Origin: Amycolatopsis sp. FBCC-B4732
GTDB taxonomy: Bacteria > Actinomycetota > Actinomycetes > Mycobacteriales > Pseudonocardiaceae
Direction of reading: 5' to 3'
Assembly: GCF_023008405.1 (NCBI RefSeq)
Contig: NZ_CP095376.1
Location: 9,404,501-9,468,500, forward strand
DNA length: 64,000 nt
Every line of letters begins with the position of its first letter. Positions within the stretch are counted from its first letter, which is position 1. The translations under genes and the position numbers were made by a program. Shown here one piece after another: positions 16,668-25,033 of this stretch. The notes under the pieces are model-generated. The model searched no databases. It was not told the origin of the DNA and saw only the letters and a list, made by a program, of their open reading frames with translations.

Positions 16668-18566
16668 CTAGAGTGTGTGGTGCCCCCGTAGCCCAATCGG
16701 CAGAGGCAGTCGACTTAAAATCGATTCAGTGCGGGTTCGAGTCCCGTCGGGGGCACCAACGCAATCCGCACGTTCGTCGTCTGTCCTGGCCAGCCCGCTG
16801 GCCGCGTCCGCGACGTCGGTCAGCCGGTCGGCAGGCAGGTGGATGCTGATCGTTGCGCGGCGCCCCGCACCGTGCAGCCGGACCTGCAACCGGGTGACCT
16901 CGAAGAGTGGTCGTAGGAGGTCCTCCGGGGCCTCTAGCAGGTGGGCGGCCAAGTAAGGCAGTGCGTCGAGCAGTTCCAGATTCTCCAGCGCGGGTCGGTT
17001 GGTCGCAGTGGTCTTCGCGTTGGCGACCAGCGCCGCCTGGGTGGCCGCTTTCTCTGCGTCGAGCTCGTTGTATGTGGCCCGCAGGGCTTTGGTGAAGGGG
17101 TCGTCCGGGTCGCCGTCCATGGCTTGGCGCAAGACGGCAGCTTGGCGACGTTCGATGTTCGCCACGGTCCGCTTCAGGCGGTCTTCGTCGGCTTGCCGCT
17201 GACGATCGGCAGTGTCGTCGATGCTGCTGAGCTCGGTCGCCAGGGCTGTGCGACGGTCTTCGCCGAAGATCCGCTCGGCGAAGAAGCTGGTCACGGCGTC
17301 CAGGATGCCGTCTTCGCGGACGTAGACGCTGTGGCTGGTCTGCGTCTTGTTGTTCTTGTCGGGTTTACACTGGTAGTACGAGGTGGTGCCGCGGCGTCGG
17401 CAGCCGAACATGCGGCGGCCGCAGTCGCAGAGCACCATTCCGCGGAGCAGGTACTTCCTGCGGGCTTGGGGGTGCTTGCTCAGCCGGTGGCCGACCTCAA
17501 TGGCACGTCGCTGCGGCCGGCGGCCCGCAGCGATCTCGTCGTACATCCACTTCGGGATCAGCGGCTCGTGGACCGGCTCGGGTGACCAGACCCAGAGCAT
17601 GGGGTCGTTGACCTTGCCGTGCCGTGAGCGGCTGGCCCGGCGGTTGAACACCTGGTACCCGGTGTACTTCGGGTTGCAGAGGATCTCGTAGACGCTGGTC
17701 TTGCCCCAGTGCCCCCGGGCGCGGTCCGGGTTCGGCGGTGTTGGCGGCGGGTATTTCTCGAGATCTTCGTTCAGCCGGTCCGCGATTGCGTCGTAGCCGA
17801 GGCTCTCGTGGTGGCGCCAGCCGGCGATGTGGGTGACGGTTTCACCGCATCGCCCGTCGGGCTCGAGACGCGTTTTCGTCTGTCCTTTGGCGGCCTTGGT
17901 CGGGTTGGGGTGCCGGTAGGTCTTGGCGCGGTACCCGTAGGGCGGTTTGCCGATGTTCCAGCCGTCGCGGACGTGGGTGCACAACCCGCCCCAGGACTGC
18001 TCCAAGGTGTTGAGGACCTCGTACTCGGCGACGGACTGGTTGATGCGCCGCTGCAGGATTCGCTGGGCGCGGCTGCCGGAGAGCGTGATCGGCTCGTTGG
18101 AGGCGAAGAGCGGAGCGTCTGCCTGCTCGAGAGCCCGTTCGATCGACAGGCCTTCGAAGGCGCGCCGTGCTACGCGAGAGATGCTCTCGCAGATGACCAC
18201 ATCGAATCGGCGGTCCGGCCTCCTGCTTTCGATCAGAAGGTCAGCGATGCCGCCGTCACGGGCAATCGGGACGTCGAAGCGTTCGTAGCCGGAACCTTGA
18301 CCGCGGCGGTCCAGTTCCATCCGGCCCGACTCGACGTCGTAGAAGTGAGTGACAATGACCCAGGAGGCCGGAATAGTGGCTTTGCAGTTGCCGAGCTGGC
18401 GTATCAAAGACTGACGTGGGTCCTGCTGGTCCTCGGTGGAAGTTCGCCCAAGAAAGGCAACTCGCACTTCGCCGCGTAGGAGGGCTGTCGGCATCCCGAG
18501 TGGTGATACTGCGTAATCCGAGAGCCCGGATGGACCTGAAGCGAAAGAAAGACCGTCGTCCACCAC
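16668..18566 (-). CDS. Large serine recombinase (integrase)
   Basis: This 632-residue large serine recombinase has a resolvase-type N-terminal domain with the nucleophilic Ser in VAFLGRTSTEDQQDPRQS and the arginine-rich VICESISRVARRAFEG. A recombinase domain (PPYGYRAKTYRHP, SVYEILCNPKYTGYQVFNRR) and a zinc ribbon (MVLCDCGRRMFGC, then YYQC) follow, then a coiled coil. GTG 18566 is chosen because GGGAGG lies 8 nt upstream; ATG 18494 is a shorter option, and the open frame further upstream has no homology. The last ~25 residues (GAPDGTRTRTESILSRLPL) are the antisense of the tRNA, with a stop beyond it. It should catalyse integration and excision of the element. Confidence 0.9.
   Translation of the reverse strand: MVDDGLSFASGPSGLSDYAVSPLGMPTALLRGEVRVAFLGRTSTEDQQDPRQSLIRQLGNCKATIPASWVIVTHFYDVESGRMELDRRGQGSGYERFDVPIARDGGIADLLIESRRPDRRFDVVICESISRVARRAFEGLSIERALEQADAPLFASNEPITLSGSRAQRILQRRINQSVAEYEVLNTLEQSWGGLCTHVRDGWNIGKPPYGYRAKTYRHPNPTKAAKGQTKTRLEPDGRCGETVTHIAGWRHHESLGYDAIADRLNEDLEKYPPPTPPNPDRARGHWGKTSVYEILCNPKYTGYQVFNRRASRSRHGKVNDPMLWVWSPEPVHEPLIPKWMYDEIAAGRRPQRRAIEVGHRLSKHPQARRKYLLRGMVLCDCGRRMFGCRRRGTTSYYQCKPDKNNKTQTSHSVYVREDGILDAVTSFFAERIFGEDRRTALATELSSIDDTADRQRQADEDRLKRTVANIERRQAAVLRQAMDGDPDDPFTKALRATYNELDAEKAATQAALVANAKTTATNRPALENLELLDALPYLAAHLLEAPEDLLRPLFEVTRLQVRLHGAGRRATISIHLPADRLTDVADAASGLARTDDERADCVGAPDGTRTRTESILSRLPLPIGLRGHHTL
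16682..16758 (+). tRNA. tRNA-Leu (UAA anticodon), short variable loop
   Basis: The cloverleaf folds cleanly: acceptor GCCCCCG/CGGGGGC, a 3-bp D stem GCC/GGC with an 11-nt AATCGG-type loop, anticodon stem GTCGA/TCGAT around loop CTTAAAA (anticodon UAA), a 5-nt variable region, T arm GCGGG-TTCGAGT-CCCGT and encoded CCA. The D arm looks like a class II tRNA-Leu arm, but the long variable arm expected of bacterial tRNA-Leu is missing. The 3' half is read antisense by the recombinase gene, so it is the likely integration site of the element to the right. Confidence 0.9.
16720..16762. other. Probable left attachment site of the integrative element
   Basis: The junction between chromosomal genes and the recombinase gene falls at the 3' half of the tRNA. 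The recombinase frame runs through this segment antisense. The exact core cannot be set because the second copy of the repeat lies outside the window. Confidence 0.45.
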
Positions 18567-18956
18567 TATGCCGCCTCCCTGCTGTTTGCTGTGCTGCCGC
18601 CGGTTTCTATTGAGGCCCAACGTAGTAGACTTCGAACAGTCGAGAATAATTTTCTCTGCAGTTCTTCTCCAGTGTTCCCTTCGATAAATTGTACATCGAC
18701 GCGAAATTCTGGGAAATCCGTGCTGGGTGGCTGTGTGGTGCGAGTGCTCGGCATGGCGGCGCTCCTGGCAGGCGAGGCATGGTGCCTCTGACTCCGCGTT
18801 CGAGACCCTGTGGAGACACGGTTGGTCAGATTGATACATGCCAGGGAGCCACACCAAGTGCAGCCCTACCTGAAGCGGTGCGGCACATTGTCGACAACCT
18901 GAGCGGTGACGGCCTCGACACTTCAACGCGATTCTTCCACCGCCGAGCCATGTGCC

Positions 18957-19824
18957 TCAGTCGCCGTCCCCTCGGCGAGACGCGAGTTCGAGTTCGGGCC
19001 TCAGCAGGAAGAAATACGCGTATCGCTCGTTGAGCTCGTTCTTCGGTACGAGGTGGACGGCCTGGGGGTGTCAGTCCGCAGCGAACGGCCAGCTTCCAGA
19101 AGGCGTCGATGGGGTAGGTGGTCATCTCGGCGAGCCCGGACCGGTAGGCACGACGCCTCGGCTTGGTCCACCAGCGTCCGGCGTCGTACTTGATCTGGAT
19201 CAGCGCCAGGCCGCCCGGGGCGAGCACCTCGGCCGCGATCCGGAGCAGCCGCTCGCCGTACTCCGGTGGGGGATCAGCTCGAAGACGTAGAACGACAGGA
19301 ACATGTCGCACCAGCCTTCTACCTGGGCCACGGCCGTCTCGGGCTGGGCGACGTCGATCGCGATCGGCCGGAACGGTGTTCCGCACACGGCCGCGACCTG
19401 CTTCTCGCACTCCTGCAGCGTCTCAACCGAGATGTCGACGCCGACGAACTCCTCGGTACGCGGGGCGAAGTGCACGACGTTGGCTCCGCCGCCGCAGCCC
19501 CACTCGAGGACTCGCTTCCAGGGCCGGGTGAAGCCGGCCATGCGGGCGCCCGGATTCGAACAGGGCCAGGTGCTCGCCGCCGATCCGCGTCCACAAGTCA
19601 CTGCCGTGGAAGACCGAGGCGTCCTGCCAGCGGGAGTTCCCTTCCCATTTTTCGCCGGAAGGGTGGCGCCATTAAGCCTGGGCGTCCGCGGAAATCTCTG
19701 GTTTCAGCCTGCTTGACGCCGATGGTGGCGAGGGCACGCTGGGCGAACTCCTCGGCGTCTCGTGCGAACCGCTTCGTGGCGGCAGGGAGTTTCGGGCGAG
19801 GCGCGAGGGGCTGTTTTCGGGCAT
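18957..19824 (-). pseudogene. SAM-dependent methyltransferase, multiply frameshifted
   Basis: Pieces of one class I methyltransferase lie in successive frames. The start reads MPENSPSRLARNSLP, then KRFARDAEEFAQRALATIGV, then GEKWEGNSRWQDASVFHGSD. The SAM-binding motif VLEWGCGGGANVVHF and FVGVDISVETLQECEKQ follow, then YGERLLRIAAEVLAPGGLAL and finally ELNERYAYFFLLRPE. At least four single-base shifts separate them; two fall in runs of five C (near 19273 and 19063). The original protein would be ~285 residues. It is dead as it stands, unless these are sequencing errors. Confidence 0.75.
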
Positions 19825-19913
19825 GAGCAAACCTTTTCGCTGTTATCGGAAGACATACGCGGCCGAGAACCGCGTGCGAGATGTCCCGGCGGCCAGCCGG
19901 GCGGCAAGGGTCT

Positions 19914-20466
19914 TCAGGCAGTGAGCGGAGGTCCGCGGCGGGCGCGGGTGCGGCGCAGGAGAACGTCGGTCGCGGTGTTCGCCGAGCGGTTGCTGACCAC
20001 CGAGACCCACCTCGGAGCCTTTGCCGGTAGAGACGTCAGCACCCTGCGCAGGGCGGTGACGACGACTTCGAAGACGGCCAAAACTGCCGCATCGGCGCGG
20101 GCCAAGAGCAGGCCCACGATCAGCACGACTCCCACGTGACCGGCGATCATCAAGCCGAGGGTTCGTGCCGGCCAAACCGTCGGTCCTGCCGCCGAGCAAG
20201 CTCGGAGGCAGGACGAGGACGATGTGCAGGAGCAGCTGGCCCACCGCGAGCACGGCGATCGTCGCAACGGGGACTCGGCGACGGTCGGCGTAGGCCGTGC
20301 CGGCTCAGCTCGCGAGGCCGGCGACCACGAACGTCAGCGCGGTGTCCGGCAGCTCGCCGCCGCCCAGCACGTGCGCCGACACGCCCAGCCCGGCAATCAC
20401 GCCACCGAGGACCACCCCGCGCAGCGCGCGGACCGTGGTCGGCAGGCGCTGGGCTGGAGGCGTCAC
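19914..20466 (-). pseudogene. Four-TM membrane protein, frameshifted
   Basis: The GTG at 20466 begins TPPAQRLPTTVRALRGVVLG. Hydrophobic segments then continue across at least two frame changes: VIAGLGVSAHVLGGGELP, VATIAVLAVGQLLLHIVLVL, and LGLMIAGHVGVVLIVGLLLA followed by SANTATDVLLRRTRARRGPP at the end. The segments fit a ~180-residue four-helix membrane protein. Short four-TM proteins of this kind often sit beside actinobacterial copper genes, and an orphan CsoR-like site lies 1.4 kb away, but the link is only suggestive. Confidence 0.6.
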
Positions 20467-20537
20467 GAAATCAGCGCATCCGGAGTGCAGGTCTGTCCAG
20501 TGCCAAACGACCTGCTCGACGGTCACCAGGTGCAGGG

Positions 20538-21818
20538 CTAGCTGTTGTGTTTCCGGCTTTCGTCCGACCTCGTCCGGAGGGCGAACGGGATCAAGGCCAG
20601 ATGGATCTCGCGATCGGGATCGTCCTGAGCGTGCATCGTGAAGTCGATCTGCTCGTCGCCGCGCTGCGGGCCGGTCCGTTTGTGGTTCGGGTGTTCCTCG
20701 ATCTTCTGGACGGCTTTCTCGATGACGGCCGTGACGTCCTTGTTCCGGATGAACAGGAGGATCGCCGCCTTGGTGTCCCGCCAGACGAGGTAGCCGAAGA
20801 GCTGACCGAGCGCGTCGTCCATCGTCTTCGGGCCGGACCACACCTTGCATTCACCGATGAAGATGTTCCGGTCGTCGACGCGGATGAGGATGTCCGTCTT
20901 GCCTTCGCCGTTGAACAGCTCTCCGCCCACGGCGCCTTCGAACTGTGCGTTGAGGCCGACCAGGAGAAGGTCGCGGATTTCCTCTTCCTTGAGCTTGGCG
21001 GCGACCGACGGCGTTCGCTCCAGCGCGTTCCGCTGGTTCCGGAGGACACGCAGTGCGGCCTGGTAGTCGTCGTCCGTCATCGCGGGTTCGGGTCTGAAGG
21101 GTGCCCGGCCGCCTCGCGGTGCTGGTTCCGGGCGGACCGCTCGGCGCCGCATCGGAACGCCGTAGGTGTCCGCGTCGGGCCGGCGCCGGATCGGGAATCC
21201 GATCTCCGCCTGCAGGTTGCGGACGGCCAGCTGCTCTTCGCGCCGCTTAGTCACCAATGTCGGTACTTCGGCCTCGATCCGCTGGTTGTGCTGGTCGATT
21301 TGTGTGCGCGACCAGGTCAGGTGCTCCTCGAGTTTGGCAATCTGCTGGTCGAGCGCTGACTTGACCTGGGCGGCGTCGCCAGGTGATCCATCGAGGGCGA
21401 GACGGACCTCGCCGTCGCGCAATTGCAGCACCCGTGGCGGGTTGGCCGTGTAACGGTTGGCGCGCAGAGTAAAGATGATCTTCTCGCCGTCATAGGGAAC
21501 GACGAGGGTCAATCGAGTCATCCGTCGGGTGTAGCGCCGGCCGAATTGCTCGAAGTTCTCGTGCACTTCGGCAGGCTCGGGCATCCAGGCTTGATCGATG
21601 AGCAGCGTGGGGCAGCGCACCGACCCCATGTCGATCAGTCGGGCGATGACGTCGTCGACGGGGGTCTTCAGCAGGTCGTCCGCGTTCCAGTTCTGCAAGT
21701 GCTCTGCCATGGCCTGGGCGGTCTGCCGGAGCGCGTCATCGAGGTCGCCCTGCCAGAACAGGAGTACGTCGTCCATGTCGTCATGGTGAACCCGCGCGGT
21801 TGTGCTTGGGCGCGACAC
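20538..21818 (-). CDS. Protein with C-terminal PD-(D/E)XK-like nuclease domain
   Basis: The 426-residue frame (ATG 21776 would give 412 residues; neither start has a clear ribosome site) has three parts. An N-terminal domain of ~130 residues (TLVVPYDGEKIIFTLRANRY) is followed by a charged coiled coil (ALDQQIAKLEEHLTWSRTQI). The C-terminal domain has the restriction-endonuclease core: Glu helix, TDILIRVDDRNIFIGECKVW with the catalytic D...ExK, and LGQLFGYLVWRDTKAAILLF. It is probably a DNA-cleaving or phage-defence protein. It is intact although its neighbours on both sides are decayed, which suggests it is selected for or recently acquired. Confidence 0.7.
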   Translation of the reverse strand: MSRPSTTARVHHDDMDDVLLFWQGDLDDALRQTAQAMAEHLQNWNADDLLKTPVDDVIARLIDMGSVRCPTLLIDQAWMPEPAEVHENFEQFGRRYTRRMTRLTLVVPYDGEKIIFTLRANRYTANPPRVLQLRDGEVRLALDGSPGDAAQVKSALDQQIAKLEEHLTWSRTQIDQHNQRIEAEVPTLVTKRREEQLAVRNLQAEIGFPIRRRPDADTYGVPMRRRAVRPEPAPRGGRAPFRPEPAMTDDDYQAALRVLRNQRNALERTPSVAAKLKEEEIRDLLLVGLNAQFEGAVGGELFNGEGKTDILIRVDDRNIFIGECKVWSGPKTMDDALGQLFGYLVWRDTKAAILLFIRNKDVTAVIEKAVQKIEEHPNHKRTGPQRGDEQIDFTMHAQDDPDREIHLALIPFALRTRSDESRKHNS

Positions 21819-21889
21819 GCCCGAGCGGGGGGTAGTTCGAGCCCTGCCGGGTGATGGCAGTGTTGGCCGGCTTTGTGACCGATAGGACT

Positions 21890-21908
21890 TATATACCCCC
21901 TAGGGGTA
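21890..21908. promoter_or_regulatory. CsoR-type copper operator-like palindrome
   Basis: TATACCCCCTAGGGGTA matches the known pattern of CsoR sites (TATA-CCCC-xx-AGGGG-TA). It sits in the gap between the nuclease gene and the ImuA' remnant. No csoR or copper exporter gene is visible nearby, so it appears orphaned. Confidence 0.5.
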
Positions 21909-22330
21909 GTTGCCTCGATCGCGGGCATAGTGAACCTTGGTGCCGTCGCGGCCGCTGAACTGGGCGTCGATCTCGGTCGGCTCGCGCTGGTCCCCGACCC
22001 TGGTGCTGAGGTCGTCGCGGTCGTCTTGGCGCTGATCGACGGGTTCGACCTGGTGGTGCTCGGCTCTGCTGCCGCCCGCGGCATCCAGCCGCAGGTCGCC
22101 CGTCGGCTGACCGGACGCGTCCGCAATCTAGGCGCCGTCCTGCTGACCATCGGTACGTGGGCCGGAGCCGATGTGGAAACTGCGAGTCTCGAAGCGGCGG
22201 TGGCGCGGCGCTACGGACGACGGGTTCGGTCATCTGAAGTTCCGCGACGTCGTCGTGACGAGCCGTGGCCGCGGCGCCGCGGCACGGCACGGCCACAGAC
22301 TCTCGCGCTGCAGCTGCCACCGCCTGGCGG
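21905..22330 (+). pseudogene. ImuA'-like (RecA-like mutasome protein) 3' fragment
   Basis: LGAVAAAELGVDLGRLALVP, then VVAVVLALIDGFDLVVLG and RNLGAVLLTIGTWAGADV, match the C-terminal half of the RecA-like protein encoded in actinobacterial imuA'-imuB-dnaE2 cassettes. After ADV the homology jumps frame to LRVSKRRWRGATDDGFGHLK and FRDVVVTSRGRGAAAR. The N-terminal ATPase half is absent. It is a truncated, frameshifted remnant; imuB and dnaE2 are not in the window. Confidence 0.6.
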
Positions 22331-22432
22331 CCCCGTTGCTGCCGGGCCGGCGCTTTCGGCGCGACGATTGACCGGCAGCTCGGGGACGTTGCGGTCGAGT
22401 CGGTCCGTGCCCGGGCCACCTCGGCCTGGCCG

Positions 22433-23058
22433 ATGATCGGTGACCAGTCGGGCAGCAGCGTGCGGTCGGGCACCCGAGGCGAGTTCGGCAGGCTCATCCC
22501 GGTCCGGCCGGGTGCGGGCAAGCGAGCCATCTGCCTGCGTGGCCACCGGCTCGACCTCGACCTGTACGACAAGCTCGCGCCTACAGCCACCGTTACAAGC
22601 TGCACGGCACGCTGTGCGAAGTCTGCCGCGCGCAAGAAGGCCTCGAACCTTCTGAGCGTCGCCTCGCCGAATGGGCGCAGCTCGACGTCGCGACCCAGTA
22701 CACCCCGGAGACAGCTCCCGGTGACAGGCTGGTCGTGGTTGTCTACCAGCCCGTCGCGGGGTCGCTCGGCGGTCGGGTCGAACTTCGGCTCGACGGGTGC
22801 GAGGTCGCCACCGCAGCCGTCTCGATCTGCGTTTCCTTCCGGACGGCGACCCTCTACTACGTTCATGTCGCTGCTGAGCACCGCCGCCTTGGCTATGGGC
22901 GCACGCTTGTGGCGGCCGCGGTTGCTCGCGCTCCGACCTACAGGTGGACGGCGCCACTGCCCAGCGGTCCAGCGGCTCAGTCGTTCCGCGCTCGCATCGC
23001 GATGCGCCGCACCGGGGCGCCGCGCGTCCACACCGGCGCCGCGGATCTCAGGCAGTGA
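22433..23058 (+). pseudogene. Zinc-ribbon/GNAT-like hypothetical, frameshifted
   Basis: The ATG at 22433 opens RGEFGRLIPVRPGAGKRAIC and LRGHRLDLDLYDKLA. Near nt 22585 the frame changes and continues YSHRYKLHGTLCEVCR, so the C-H-C-C set of a small zinc ribbon is split across the shift. The C-terminal ~100 residues, from LVVVVYQPVAG through YYVHVAAEHRRLGYGRTLVA, resemble the acetyl-CoA-binding part of GNAT acetyltransferases. The gene is co-directional with the ImuA' remnant and its end overlaps the NUDIX gene by 11 nt. One shift is enough to explain the break. Confidence 0.5.
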
Positions 23059-23542
23059 GGGCCAGCGGAGCCGCCGGGAAGCGGCCGTCGAGCAGAACTA
23101 GCAGGAGGTCTGGCAGCTCGGCCGGCAGAAGCTTGTCGCGGCACTCCGAGACAACGGCGGCCGGCCACCAACGGCGCTCGATGAGACCTGCCCGCTCATT
23201 GGTCGAGTACCGGGTGGCGATCCGCGGTGCCGTGTCGTCGGTGCGGGCGAGGTAGACGTGATCGAGACGGTGGTGCTCGCGGCCGCGGTAGCTGAACCGG
23301 CTTTCGCGGGTCCAGAGCTTGCGACCGATCTTGTCGAGGACGAGCCCGGTCTCTTCGGCGATCTCGCGGCGGGCGGTGTCCTCGAGCTTCTCGCCGGGTT
23401 CCTGGCCGCCGCCAGGCAGCTCCCACCAGCGATGGGCTGGGGCGTCGGGGTCGCGGGCGTGAATGAGCAGGACTTCGTCGTCGCGGTTGAGCAGCAGGAT
23501 GCGTGCGCCGACCCGCAGAGCCGGTTCGCTGGCGATGATCAT
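23048..23542 (-). CDS. NUDIX hydrolase
   Basis: This 164-residue single-domain protein has a textbook NUDIX box, beginning GGGQEPGEKLEDTARREIAE and followed by ETGL, with the catalytic RE..EE helix. ARILLLNRDDEVLLIHARD and WWELPGG lie before it. It should hydrolyse a nucleoside diphosphate linked to another group; the substrate cannot be read from sequence. It lies 55 nt after the EEP-family gene on the same strand and may be the last gene of the radical SAM operon. Confidence 0.88.
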   Translation of the reverse strand: MIIASEPALRVGARILLLNRDDEVLLIHARDPDAPAHRWWELPGGGQEPGEKLEDTARREIAEETGLVLDKIGRKLWTRESRFSYRGREHHRLDHVYLARTDDTAPRIATRYSTNERAGLIERRWWPAAVVSECRDKLLPAELPDLLLVLLDGRFPAAPLALTA

Positions 23543-23597
23543 CCTGTGGGTCCTCGTGCTCGGCGGCTCGGTGGCGGCCGGGCACGAGCAGCCAGGT

Positions 23598-24413
23598 TCA
23601 GAAGAGCGTTGCCTCGCGGTCCGCGGCCGGGTCGGACGTTATCAGCGGCGCGGTCGCGGTCAGCGTCAGCGCGACGGCGAGTCCCGAATGATCGGTGAGA
23701 GCCGGGTCGCCGGCGCGGGTGTCGTGGACGTACGAGCAGTCCTCCAGGTGCTCGACCAGCGGGGTCGAGGCGTGGGCGTGGTCGTAGCGGTAGCCGAGCT
23801 CGGCGCGGCGGGCCCAGCTGTGCTCGACCGCGGTCGGGTGCAGCGCGCGGAAAACGTCGGTGAGGCCGTGGCGCTGGGTCAGCTCGGTGTAGAACGCGGT
23901 CTCGAACGGCGCGAACTGCCCGCGATGCGGCGGCACGTGTCCAGGTTCGAGGACGTTGAGATCACCCAGAAGAAGGACAGGGGTGTCGTCGGCGGTGGCG
24001 TCGTAGGCGTGGTGGAAGGCGTCGATCCATTCTCGCTTGCGGGTGGTCTTCGCCTCGGTGGCGTCGCGGGAAGGGACGTAGGCGCCCAGGACGCGCACCG
24101 GGCCGCGATCGGTGTGCACGACGATGCCGGCCAGCCGGGCGGACAGGTAGGTCATCGCCGCGCCGATGGGGTCCACTGTGGACTCCGGTTTGGACAGCAG
24201 CATGACGCCGCGTTCCTTGTCGGCGTGTTCGGGGTAGGTGACCGACCAGCCGGCGTCGCGGTAGGACTCGGCGATGAGGTGGGTGCCGGGGCCGGAGCCG
24301 GTTTCGGTGAGTACGAAGACGTCCTCGGTGCGGTGGGCGAGCCAGTCGCGTTGGCGGCGGGCCCGTTCGAGGGCGGGGTTGCCGATGTTGAGGGTGAGGA
24401 CGGTCAGGGGCAT
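23598..24413 (-). CDS. Endonuclease/exonuclease/phosphatase (EEP) family protein
   Basis: This 271-residue protein has the EEP fold: VLTLNIGNP (Asn ligand), VFVLTETGSG (Glu metal ligand), VLGAYVPSRD, LLLGDLNVLEPGH (catalytic Asp/Asn), HSWARRAELGYRYDH and LTDHSGLAVAL with the Asp-His dyad. Members cleave phosphodiesters or phosphomonoesters of nucleic acids, lipids or nucleotides; the spacing resembles exonuclease III-type enzymes. Its ATG overlaps the end of the kinase gene by 10 nt, so it belongs to the overlapped operon that starts at 27016. Its role there is unknown. Confidence 0.85.
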   Translation of the reverse strand: MPLTVLTLNIGNPALERARRQRDWLAHRTEDVFVLTETGSGPGTHLIAESYRDAGWSVTYPEHADKERGVMLLSKPESTVDPIGAAMTYLSARLAGIVVHTDRGPVRVLGAYVPSRDATEAKTTRKREWIDAFHHAYDATADDTPVLLLGDLNVLEPGHVPPHRGQFAPFETAFYTELTQRHGLTDVFRALHPTAVEHSWARRAELGYRYDHAHASTPLVEHLEDCSYVHDTRAGDPALTDHSGLAVALTLTATAPLITSDPAADREATLF

Positions 24414-25033
24414 GCCGGGCTCTCCGTGAGGGTGCGGTGGATCAGATCGACGATCGTGCCAGCCGTTGTCTGCGGGTCGTCGGCGCAGTCGACAACCTGG
24501 ACGGGCCAGCCCTGCTCGTGCAGGAACGTCGTGGCGGCCAGGTAGCCGTAGGTCTCCCGGAAGCTGCTGCCCGGTGCGCGCTCGAAACGGCTGTGCCCGC
24601 CGCGGGCCCGCAGGCGGCCTTCGATGTCGCCGGGGGCCGCGCTGAGGGCCACCACGAGGTCAGGTTGGTAGACGCCGTGGTTGAGCGCCCAGACGACGTC
24701 GAGTGGGATGTCGTCCATGCTTTGCAGGACCAGCGACGAGGCGACGTACCGGTCGCAGAGCACGATCTTGCCCTCGGCGAGGGCGGGGAGGATCTCGGTG
24801 GTCAGCTGGTGGTGGCGGTCGGCGGCGCAGAGGCAGGCCAGGGCCATGTCCTGGTAGGTGTCGGTGCCGTGGCGGGCCAGCTCACCCAGCGGCCCGCGCG
24901 ATGGCTGGATGGCGGGGTGGACGTCGACGCCGTCGGCGGTGAGCAGGTCGGCGACCAGCGTGGCGATCGTGGTCTTCCCGACCCCGCCAGGGCCTTCGAA
25001 GGTCACCAGCTTGCCGGGCAGCCGCGCGCTCAC
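24404..25033 (-). CDS. Thymidylate kinase-like P-loop kinase
   Basis: This 209-residue protein starts at GTG 25033, overlapping the stop of the radical SAM gene (GTGA). It has a P-loop in TFEGPGGVGKTTIATLVADL, the DRY motif in LCDRYVASSLVLQS and a LID region with RARGGHSRFERAPG. These are features of dTMP kinases. Housekeeping tmk is usually elsewhere, so this second-type copy may phosphorylate a modified nucleotide or a related small molecule. Tight coupling to the dioxygenase/radical SAM genes supports a specialised role; that is inference. Confidence 0.82.
   Translation of the reverse strand: MSARLPGKLVTFEGPGGVGKTTIATLVADLLTADGVDVHPAIQPSRGPLGELARHGTDTYQDMALACLCAADRHHQLTTEILPALAEGKIVLCDRYVASSLVLQSMDDIPLDVVWALNHGVYQPDLVVALSAAPGDIEGRLRARGGHSRFERAPGSSFRETYGYLAATTFLHEQGWPVQVVDCADDPQTTAGTIVDLIHRTLTESPACP

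Noticed and set aside
18567..18926. N-terminal extension of the recombinase frame
   Set aside because: The extra residues have no resolvase homology, and a good GGGAGG site supports GTG 18566.
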